64,000 nucleotides of DNA, from NCBI GenBank assembly GCA_009809945.1, contig WTPW01000371.1, forward strand, positions 291,675 through 355,674. Direction: 5' to 3'. This DNA comes from Gigaspora margarita. Taxonomy: Eukaryota > Glomeromycota > Glomeromycetes > Diversisporales > Gigasporaceae. The notes below the pieces were generated by a model. That model was not told the origin of the DNA. It saw only the letters and a program-made list of their open reading frames with translations, and did no database searches. Positions 55,516-64,000 of this stretch are shown here, in pieces (the first letter of the stretch is position 1; each line of letters starts with the position of its first letter). The position numbers were made by a program, and so were the translations under genes.

Positions 55516-55744
55516 CACAAGACAATTCATGTTCTACATAGAACTTTTGTATTACTTTAACACCATCTACATCGACATCAATACTGGAAATATATCCAAC
55601 GATTTCATCATCCGTATTCAAATGTTTCCAAGTAAGCCCTTTCTTTTCCATATAATTCATGCTCATTACATTTGAAGATGAACTTATCCTAATTGACACC
55701 TTTGCACACTTTCTATTAATCTTCACCAACTTATTCATTGTCAT
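55516..55744 (-). pseudogene. Retropepsin-like gene, 5' part (minus strand)
   Basis: Minus-strand frame starting near 55744 or at ATG codons just after a stop: NKLVKINRKCAKVSIRI, ISSSSNVMSMNYMEKKGL, then DGVKVIQKFYVEHELSC up to the duplication edge. The pattern xxSSxNVMSxxxMEKxGL followed by a Gly/Asp-rich strand and QKFYV fits retropepsin-like aspartic proteases (as in Ty3 elements and domesticated fungal relatives), but the catalytic DSG is ISS here, so it is unlikely to be active. The frame continues without shift at 51944, across the hAT insertion. Function unknown. Confidence 0.5.
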
Positions 55745-57031
55745 GCTATTATTATCTGCCTTTCATTTAACTTTTACAATCATTCCTTCCAATATCTACA
55801 TGCCAAATGTCCATGACTCTATTATTTAGATTTTGTAGATAAGGTTAGAATTGGGTAGTTAGTAGTAGAACTAGTTATTTAGAAAGTGTTTGTTGCATGC
55901 AACAATTTGAACATGTAAGAATTTTCTTTTAATTAAAAGTTATATAGCAAATCATGTAACTGATAAAAAACAATAATACTTATATGACTGATAAAAAACA
56001 ATAATACTTATAACATTAAATACTATAATAAAATGTAATAAGATTATGTGATCTAGGTTGCACTATAGTGCAGGTGCACCAAATTATAAAACCCTTTAAA
56101 AAGTTATATAACATTTTTTTAGACTATAACAATAACATCCGAGTACTGGGTGCCTTTGGGTCTTAAGATGTTATAAGAACCAATTAATTTTATTTGCATA
56201 GTCTTATATAAACCTTCTTTTAACTTCTAATAAAAGTTGTAGAACTAATTTTTCTGATTATAATAGAAGTAAAATTATTAAAATTGGTTGGATAAATTAT
56301 AAGATATGAGTATGTTTTGATTTTTTACTATAGGGTTTTTTCTTAAAAACAGAAACACATGAGATTCCATTTCTATATAAGGCAATTAGTAAATCTTTGC
56401 CAATTTTTATTATGAAATTTATACCCTTCAACTGCAGACTACCCCTTAAGCTAAAAATTTTGATTAAACAATTTGATTAATTTTTAAATTTTAAGTTAAT
56501 TGGCAATTAAAAAATATTTTATTTAAGGTAATAGGCAAGATTTTTAATTATAGTTTGTAGAGCTAGTTTTTCTGATTCTAATGATAATAAAATTATTAAT
56601 TTGACAAAAACTCACTAAAATACAAATATTTTTATATTTATTTTTTATAGTATAGAAGAAATTTGTTTTATTGGTTGTTGAAATGCCCTAAAAAAATGTT
56701 GATCATACCCCAGATAAAGTATTGACCATACCCAGACAAGAATTTATTGCTTTTAAAAAATTAGTTAATACTTTTGAAGATGCATATTATAGACTACAAC
56801 TTATTAATTTGCTTTATAATAGCTTCTTTAATTCATTTTTCACAATGTATATACTATTCTTTTCATAATAAGTATATTATTTACAATAAACAATTAAGTT
56901 TCATATATTATTAAACTAGATTCAAGATATACAACTATTTCTAACCACTACTACTATAAATGTTGTACTATATTTATAAGCTAAACTTATAATATAAATA
57001 AATATAACAAAAAAATTAAAGTACAGTATAG
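55745..57031. other. AT-rich spacer
   Basis: ACTGATAAAAAACAATAATA is duplicated in tandem near 55960-56010. GCACTATAGTGCAGGTGCACC lies near 56070. No gene was recognised. Confidence 0.35.
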
Positions 57032-57105
57032 AATATAGATCGAAATAGTAGGGTGTGGCGACTTAGGAAAGTTGGTAAGTTGTCACCCCCAAGTGGCAGG
57101 CCTAG

Positions 57106-57116
57106 GGTTCAAATCC
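57106..57116 (+). promoter_or_regulatory. Pol III B box of the long SINE
   Basis: GGTTCAAATCC, one base from the consensus and located where the T-arm of a tRNA would be. Confidence 0.65.
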
Positions 57117-57717
57117 CACTGGCAACACTTTGAAAAATAGACCTGTGTTCTGGTAACTGTTTCTCATCAATCAGTTGGGTACACTACCTGTAGTCCTTGG
57201 TACACCATCTTGAATAGGAGCCTTCGGGTGCACAAAATCCAAGGAACCAGAGAAATAGAAACCTATTTGGCAAGTCCCGAGTAAGGAGGTAGCAAAGATC
57301 TTTAACAGTGCTACCAAAGCCAGAATATCAGAAACTGGAGCCATAGAATTGGATGACAAGACTCTCGAGGAAGGGGTCCACCAACCTGGTTACCAGAGTC
57401 ATACCAGAAGAAAAGAACATGTGTTTCAGCAGCATGTACCAAGGGAGGGAGTTCATTCAGCACTTAAAGCCAAGCTAACCAACCCATCCGAGCTAACTGG
57501 TTTGGAAGTTTGGAGATACTAGGAAAGGACCAATAGAAAGGTTGTAGTGGTCAGAGCAAACCTTACAAGAGCAGAAGTAGATAACAGCAGTGGTTTAAGA
57601 TTAGCTCTGACTACAAGTGTCGGTATAATACAGATGCATAAGTTACCGAAGTGTTGGTGAATACCAGGTAGGAAGGTACTGCTCTACCAAGTTTCTGTCA
57701 AGGATAAACTAGTCCTA

Positions 57718-58247
57718 AGGGGGCATCCATAAATTACGTTATGCTTGAGGGGGTCCCCCAAATATAACGATTTTGCAATATGTAGGGGGGTCCCCCCAAC
57801 ATAACACAATTTTTTTATAAAAATTTGTTTAAAACTTGATCCATTGGTCCAAATTGGATTATTTTGGTACCATTCGAATCGTCTCGAGGAGAGGATTCGA
57901 ATGGTACCAAAATCATTTGATTTGGATCACTGGATCACGTTTTATTAACGAAATACTATTGGTTATTATGTTTTCTTATAAAATTACTATAAAATCAATA
58001 GTATTTTGTTAATAAAACGTGATTCAGTAATCCAAATAAAATGATTTTGGTACCATTGGATTCGTCTCATAGAGACGAAATGAATGGTACCAAAATCATC
58101 CAGATTGGATCACTGTGTCATAATATATTCAAGTTTTTGTAAAATTATATATATAAACATATAGATTTTTAAATTTTTTTTTATATAGTAGAGGGGGGGT
58201 CTAGAGCTACTATGTAGGGGTACATAACATTATTTATGGATGCCCCC
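57718..58247. mobile_element. GGGGGCATCC-family TA MITE, copy 2
   Basis: 530 bp, the full sibling of 32066-32573 with the same two internal palindromic modules. TA at 57716-57717 and 58248-58249. The SINE copy at 21103 shows the unoccupied site (GTCCTAAGGG). Confidence 0.85.
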
Positions 58248-58640
58248 TAAGGGGCATGTAAAAGAGATCCAGGCATCTGGACTAACTTGTATTGTACTGC
58301 GGATATCTGGTGAATTAGTTGAGATTGGTCAAAGAGCAGATAAGATCAGAGGGTTTAAATAGACAATTCTCGTAGTTGGGTTGCAGGTATGGCAGCTAGT
58401 GTGGAACCTTTGGGCAGAATACTTAAATTAGACACCAAAAGTGTATGTGTGGCTTGTTGTACCTTCGTCCCTGTATAATTTCTGATAAGTAAATTGAATA
58501 AATACTATCCCCCAAGACAGGCACTTTGAAACCAAAAAAAAATATAGATCGAAATAGTATTTTTTATTAGGCAAGCAAAACTAGTAGAAATAAAATCTTG
58601 CAACTTTACTCACCAATTGCTTAGGTTCCAAATTATCTTC

Positions 58641-58895
58641 TAGGGTTTCGCAATTTGATTTGATTTGATTTGTTTTGATCAAATATTTGAACTCAAATCA
58701 AATTCAAATTCAAAATTTTTAAATCAAATCAAATTCAAATTGGCAATATTTGATTTGATTTGATTTGAAAATTTATATAGAAAGTTCAAATTCAAATCAA
58801 ATTCAAATTGAGAATTTCAAATTCAAATCAAATTCAAATCAAATCAAATTCAAATAAGCAAAATATTTGATTTGATTTGAATTTGAGGAACCCTA
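58641..58895. mobile_element. hAT-type MITE made of TTTGATTTGA / TCAAATTCAA repeats
   Basis: Starts TAGGGTTTC and ends GGAACCCTA. The flanks TTATCTTC and CTACCTTC agree at 6 of 8 positions, both differences being C/T. Nearly the entire interior is AAATC-type pentamers and AAATTC hexamers in both orientations. Confidence 0.65.
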
Positions 58896-59218
58896 CTACC
58901 TTCTGACCTTTAAAATCTTTGCTTCTTATCTAGATCCTGAAACTTCTGTATTCCACTGTATCCCAAGTTAAAAAACAGTAAAACTCAAGGTAAAATACTA
59001 ATAACTCAAGTTGATTTCTATATTACATATTACAAAATAAATTTCTCATATAACATAATAATTTTTACTTATAAAAGTACTTTAAAAATTGCAGTTGACT
59101 GCATAAAAAAAAAAGATCGTTGCCAATTATATTTAGTTTAATTTTAGCCAATCAAAACGAACTTCTGCTATGCTATTTTTTATATATAAACGTATATATA
59201 TATATATAAATTTACACA
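58896..59218. other. AT-rich spacer with TA microsatellite
   Basis: Short TA repeat near 59190. No gene. Confidence 0.35.
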
Positions 59219-59822
59219 TATTGTCTGATTTATGGAATTGCTAATAATTTTTGATATGTTAATCTATTTTGAATAATTTTATTACCAAAATATTGGTCTC
59301 GATAAAATGGTTCTAATGAATTCAAAATCATCAAAATCCAATCACAGGATCCTGAGATAATTAAAGATTTTGTATAATTTTACTATTAATTTTTAAAGTT
59401 ACTATATAAATACACTTAATATTAAATAACTTTTAGTATATTAGTCGGTTTTGGATGATATAGCTACCAAAATGTTGGCCTCGATGAGACAGTTCTAATG
59501 AATCCAAAATCATCAAAATCCAATCACAGGATCCTAAGTTAATTACAATTTTGTATAATTTTACTATTAACTTTTACTATGTAGACAATCAATGTATGGA
59601 TTGGTTTTCATATATGAAAACCAATCCATACGTTAATTGTCTACATAGTAAAAGTTAATAGTAAAATTATACAAAATTGTAATTAACTTAGGATCCTGTG
59701 ATTGGATTTTGATGATTTTGGATTCATTAGAACTGTCTCATCGAGACCAACATTTGGTAATAAAATTATTCAAAAATAGATTAGTATATCAAAAGTTATT
59801 GGCAATTCTATAAATCAGTCCA
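59219..59822. mobile_element. 604-bp foldback related to the 54-kb foldback
   Basis: The arms mirror from TTGTCTGATTTATGGAATTG to CAATTCTATAAATCAGTCCA, with the centre at about 59600 (GGTTTTCATATATGAAAACC). It contains three GTCTC/GAGAC cores and shares blocks such as GGATGAT...CTACCAAAATGTT with 54335-55240. Target duplication not determined. Confidence 0.7.
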
Positions 59823-61852
59823 TATGAAAAATATATAAATATAAAGAATTTAACTACAAATAACCAGTAGTGATCATCACTAGTGTGTAATTAGCCAATA
59901 ATGATAAAACAAATAAAAATTTCATTTCATTTACTTTAGAGTTAGGGCAAGGCCTAGGATTTTAGCAAGATATTAGATATATGCAAAATTTAGCAAGGAA
60001 TTTTTTTTGCTAAAATGTTGAAGGTAGTTTTATAGACGAATTCTTGAGATATTAGCATTTTTAAAAAAATCTTTATTTTGTTACACAAACTGATTTGCAT
60101 GTTATACCTGATCCTGCAAATTTATTGGTTAGTTACATACTAGTAATAATTATTACCAGTTATAGTTAGTAAAATTCAATTATAAAAACTAAAATCTCTA
60201 TATTTTATAAAAATTTTAGTAAAATTAAGTAAATTTATTTTTACAATAAGCAAAAAAGCTAGCTCTACAAATTTTAATTAGAAATTCAAGCCTATTAGCT
60301 TAATAAAATTTTCAATAAAAATTTATTTCTACTCTTTTAAATTAAATTTACTATAAATTTACTATTAGTTTACTATTAGTTTACTATTAATTTACTATGG
60401 TGCACCAAGTCACTTCACATCAAATGTGCCAAATTTGGTATATATAAATGCTTTTTAGCCAATCAGAATGCGTTATATACTAATTCTAATTGGATAAAAA
60501 AATATAAAAAAAATTTTAAATTTTTTATATTAAATGCCAAAATTTTGAAAGCATAATAGCTTTAAATACTTATAACTTTAATTTATAAACTTTTTTTAAA
60601 TATTCTAACATATAATTTGGAAAGCAGTAATGAAAAACAATAGTTTTTATTAGTTACATTTTTAAAAAATATTTAAAACTTAAGATTTTAAATATTATTA
60701 AAATATACGTGATTTTTGGTGAGAAATAACTTAGCACACTATATAAATTTTATAAGTAAATTTAACTATTTTTGGCTTTGTATCCCCTAATGACAAATCT
60801 ATTAATTTTATTTTAATAATTTTTTTTATACTTTTAAAATCAAATATAGATTAAAAATAACCTATAATTTTATTATTATTATTGTTATATTATAAATTTG
60901 ATTTTTAATTATTTTTTTACTACTGTACTAAATTTAGTACATCTAATTTTGTAAAATATAAACTTTGCTTAAAGTTAATTTATACAAAATTTTTATATAT
61001 AATTTGACTAAAATTTTACAATACTAGTATTAAAGTATATTTTAGCAAAGTTTTATATAAAAATTATTTTTTGTTATTGTAAAATAATTTTTTTAAATTG
61101 TACTAAATTTAGTACAGAGGGCTAATAGATACCTATTAAAAAATATAATTTAATAGAATTTATATTTTGTTTTATTTATAATTTTAAAAACTTAGCTCAA
61201 TATATCTGATATAGATTTTAAATTAAATTATACTAACTTAAATACATTTTTTAAACCAAATTAAGGGTAGAGGGTACTATTCTAAAATTATATATAATCT
61301 TAATAGTAAATTTTTTTATATTTAATTTTATAAAAAATTATATTAAGTAAACTAATTTTAATTCTTAAAACAAGATTGTAGAGCAGGTTTTTCTAATTCT
61401 AATAATATTAAAATTATTAAAATTGGTTAAAAAAAAACTTAGTAAAATATATATTTTTAAAGTTTGGGTATTAAAATTTAGTGATAAAACTAACTTGTAA
61501 ATTTACACAAATTGACCAATCAGAATTAGTGATTTTGTGCAACCCAGAAAAATTTGGGCCAACTCAGAAAAACTTTGTAATATATACAACTATATTTTTT
61601 AAAATATAATAATAGTTCAAAATTTTACCATAATAGATAACTTGTTTTATTTATATTTTGTAAAAATTTTAATAAAAATTAGTTGTAATTTTAAAAAATT
61701 TTATTAGTAACATATATTAGTTTTATCTGAAATTTTCAAAATACCATATAAAACTATATAAAAATAATCTATGTACCCTCTATTCTTAAATAACTTTGAA
61801 GCTTAATTTCTCTATAATTTGTAATTCAAATTTAATAAAATTTATATAGTAT
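59823..61852. other. AT-rich region without a supportable gene
   Basis: Near 59990-60130 blocks like TTTAGCAAGGAATTTTTTTT and GTTATACCTGATCCTGCAAA resemble the 20437 and 52240 elements. TTTACTATTAGTTTACTATT is iterated near 60350. TACTAAATTTAGTAC palindromes occur at 60930 and 61100. No gene. Confidence 0.35.
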
Positions 61853-62302
61853 TGTATTATAGTAAATTTTAGACTTTTTATCACAATTGTTACATGTTCA
61901 TGATGCATTAGATGATCACATAATGGTATCAATTCTTTATTCGATTATCACTAGTTTACTTTATTTTTATTTATTATTTATTAGTTAATTTTTATTTATT
62001 TATTTACTTGTTTTGCCTACTCTGTAAACTATTTGGTTTCATTATAATGCACAGTTAATTAAGCATCATTTATTATGCATATAATTATTATACACAGGAT
62101 TATTATGCATTAGATCATTATATTAATAGATTTAGGATAGTAGTAAGTTACAATTATAAAAAGGGTGTAGAAATCCTTTTGTATCAAGAGAAGAATCAGT
62201 GTCCACTTTCATGTTTTAAGATCTATCTAATAAAAACCTCTTTGTCTTGAATTTCTTCTGACAAAGATCTAATCAATCTACAAATTGAATATTTTAATTA
62301 CA
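61853..62302 (+). repeat. 5' LTR of the terminal element
   Basis: About 450 bp from TGTATTAT to TTACA. TATAAAAAGGG at 62155 and AATAAA at 62229 are in the order expected of a promoter and polyadenylation signal. Confidence 0.75.
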
Positions 62303-62894
62303 TTTAGTGATGACAACAGAACTGGGTCACCTACTTGAAGAACTTCTACTCAAAGATGGTTATGATCTATAAAATAGAAGACATGATCCATAGTTCCTTT
62401 ATTAAACTATGTCCTGATTTATGTTCCACATATCTTTCTGAGATCATATTTCTATAATTGTTAAAAAAATATTTCATCCAAATGTATATTGGCAATATTT
62501 TTAAAATTAAAGAGAAATATTAGTGCCCAAGCTTAAAAAAAAAACAGGAATAAAATCTGAAGCATCGTTTGATATTTTATGCCCTTCACACACTGCTTTT
62601 AATGTGTGCTTCCTGTACTTATATTTTATTCTATATATGTCTGTGAAATACTGCTCTGGATAAATAGAAAGATTAACCAAAGAAATTGAAATGAGTACTG
62701 TGTAAATAAAAAAAAAACAAGCAAAATTGTACTTATCTTAAGTTCTACATCCTAGTATAATCCTTTGGATTTTGACAAAAATTCAGACCAGCCATGTTGC
62801 ATTGTTGTCTTGATATACTGCAATAGATATGCATTAAGAATTAATAAAAATATATATATATATATATTATTTGTTAGCTTTATTTAAATTTGAA

Positions 62895-63230
62895 CACTAA
62901 GGAAAGGTTCAAAGATGAAGCATATAGTACTTTAGCTACAACACAAAAGACTAATTCAAGAATAAAAGAAGCGAAAGATAAAATTAAAAAACTTGTTAAA
63001 AAAAAAAGAAATGAGCTACTTATCAGAATCCAACAAGCCCAAAAAAGACTAGAGCTGATCTGGTAAAAACAGTTATAAGAACTGTAATAGAAAAAGAAAC
63101 TAGACTGAAATATAAAAGGAAAGTTTAGATTTTATTAAATATGATGATCATATAATTGACATCACAAGAAAGAGACAAGATAAAAATGTCAAAGTCTGTA
63201 AGAAATTCAATAAAAAAATTTAAAAATAAT
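62895..63230 (+). pseudogene. Lys-rich frame remnant inside the LTR element
   Basis: An open stretch of about 55 codons with high Lys, Glu and Asn ends at TAA near 63063; a second stretch (DIT then RKRQDKNVKVCKKFN) follows near 63155. It could be a gag nucleic-acid-binding remnant. No domain recognised. Confidence 0.25.
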
Positions 63231-63582
63231 AAATAAATAAAAATGGTCTAATGATGTGAAGAAATAAAGAATGAAAACTTATCTTTTGTATTATACTCCA
63301 AAATCCAAATGTGAGATTTAAAAAAAAAATTTTTAGATATTATATTTTTTTTAAATAGATTATTTTTTAGTTTTTTTGTTGTTAGTTTTTTTTTTAGATT
63401 ATGTATCAGTAATTGAGTTAGTTAGGTTTTTTTTAGTTTTTGGTTTATTTTTTTGATAAAGTTCTGGTTATAGGTAAACCAAGAAACCTAAAACCTATAG
63501 TTTATTTTTTTATATAGTTTAAAAATTTTTTAATTCTGGTTGATTATGCTCAGAGGACATCACATTTTGAATAAGGGAAAAG

Positions 63583-64000
63583 TGTAGTATAGTAAATAAT
63601 TTTAGACTTTCATATCACAACAGTTATGTGTTCATGATGCACTAGACAATTACATAATGGTATTAAAATTTTGTTCGATCACCACTAGGTTACTTTATTT
63701 TTATTTATTATTTATTAGTTATTTATTATTATTTATTTATTTATTTGTTTCACCTACTCTGTAAACTATTTGGTTTCGTTGTGATGCACAGTTAATTACA
63801 CATCATTTATTACTTAAATGATCATTATATACAAGATTATTATGCATATGATCATTATATTAAATAGTTTTAGAATAGTAGTAAGCTACAATTATAAAAA
63901 GGGTGTAGAAATTCTTTTGTATTGAGAGAAGAATCAGTGTTCACTTTTATGTTTTAAGATCTATCTAATAAAAGCCTTTTCATCTTGAATTTCTCCTAAC
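63583..64000 (+). repeat. 3' LTR of the terminal element (cut by the window)
   Basis: Aligns with 61853-62275, including CTACTCTGTAAACTATTTGG and TATAAAAAGGGTGTAGAAAT. It continues past the window end. Confidence 0.75.

Larger units (their letters stand above)
57051..58540 (+). mobile_element. Long tRNA-headed SINE with 19-bp target duplication
   Basis: The head has an A-box-like TTAGGAAAGTTGG (57063-57075) and a B box GGTTCAAATCC (57106-57116). The tail is CTTTGAAACCAAAAAAA. The duplication AATATAGATCGAAATAGTA flanks it exactly (57032-57050, 58541-58559). Without the nested TA MITE it is about 960 bp, long for a SINE; its 3' region is shared with the truncated copy at 21103-21390 and may be borrowed from a partner LINE. 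No coding frame of note. The short minus-strand open stretch at 57171-57359 is not a gene. Confidence 0.8.
61853..64000 (+). mobile_element. Non-autonomous LTR element, 3' end beyond the window
   Basis: Two direct LTRs (61853-62302; 63583 to the window end) enclose about 1.28 kb. A polypurine tract AAGGGAAAAG (63573-63582) directly precedes the second LTR, and the sequence after the first LTR (TTTAGTGATGAC) resembles the primer-binding region of the 5449-16525 element (TTTGGTGGTGAC) with G-to-A changes. The internal region has a Lys-rich stretch (ERFKDEAYSTLATTQ, then KEAKDKIKKLVKKKRNELL; about 62895-63060) but no pol domains. Confidence 0.75.

Noticed and set aside
57051-57130. Possible tRNA gene
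   Set aside because: Pol III boxes are present, but the acceptor stem does not close and the sequence continues as a SINE with an A-rich tail and a target duplication.
57171-57359. 62-residue minus-strand open frame
   Set aside because: It lies inside the long SINE and no family motif is visible.

Overview
The window looks like a transposon-dominated contig from an arbuscular mycorrhizal fungus (Glomeromycotina; genus not resolvable from sequence alone). The evidence is an extremely AT-rich background, an F-box protein fused to ribonuclease-inhibitor-type leucine-rich repeats, decayed copies of BTB-BACK, protein-kinase and amidohydrolase/glutamine-synthetase-like genes with short GT-AG introns and CTAAC-like branch points, and a dense load of Ty3-type, LINE, tRNA-SINE, hAT-like and TA-target DNA elements. 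There are no rRNA genes, functional tRNA genes or CRISPR arrays. Two N gaps (21972-22142, 46884-47250) and a few isolated Ns mark unresolved sequence.

Layout. 1-5.4 kb: the only intact gene I can support (F-box/LRR, 787-1986), then a cluster of small inverted-repeat elements that still contain many CpG dinucleotides. 5.45-16.5 kb: a nested stack. A Ty3-type LTR retrotransposon (5449-16525, target duplication CCAG) sits inside an older MITE. Its 5' LTR is split by a 3.2-kb element with AGGACC ends and 8-bp target duplications, which itself contains a tRNA-derived SINE. The integrase region holds a 110-bp hAT-type MITE, and between RNase H and integrase lies a decayed BTB-BACK host-gene fragment. 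16.7-21 kb: mostly AT-rich sequence, tandem duplications and old repeats. 21.5-23.2 kb: a 1.7-kb TA-target element built of nested palindromes, with an assembly gap at one palindrome centre. 24.2 kb: a decayed protein-kinase fragment followed by a satellite-like array. 26-45 kb: many small TIR elements, including a pogo-like pair (27983-29163 and 35465-38121). The second of these contains a FluG-like gene fragment that still carries introns. 46.4-48.5 kb: the 3' part of a LINE. 48.5-50.1 kb: two foldback elements. 51-55.8 kb: a retropepsin-like reading frame on the minus strand, split by a 3.6-kb hAT element with a perfect 8-bp duplication; this hAT element has at least five further insertions inside it. 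57-58.9 kb: a tRNA-headed SINE with a 19-bp duplication, containing a TA MITE, followed by a hAT-type MITE made of pentamer repeats. 59.2-59.8 kb: a large foldback. 61.85 kb to the end: a non-autonomous LTR element with two LTRs, a PPT and a PBS-like site.

How it fits together. Little here works as a pathway; the window records transposition and decay. Three themes stand out. First, a palindromic module (centre GTCTC-ANTG-AGAC-like, flanked by GGTACC arms) recurs in several element families whose termini differ. Second, paired repeats suggest CpG-to-TpG/CpA decay on the right of about 6-9 kb but not on the left, as if a methylated compartment starts next to the F-box gene. Third, host gene fragments (BTB-BACK, FluG-like) lie inside transposable elements.
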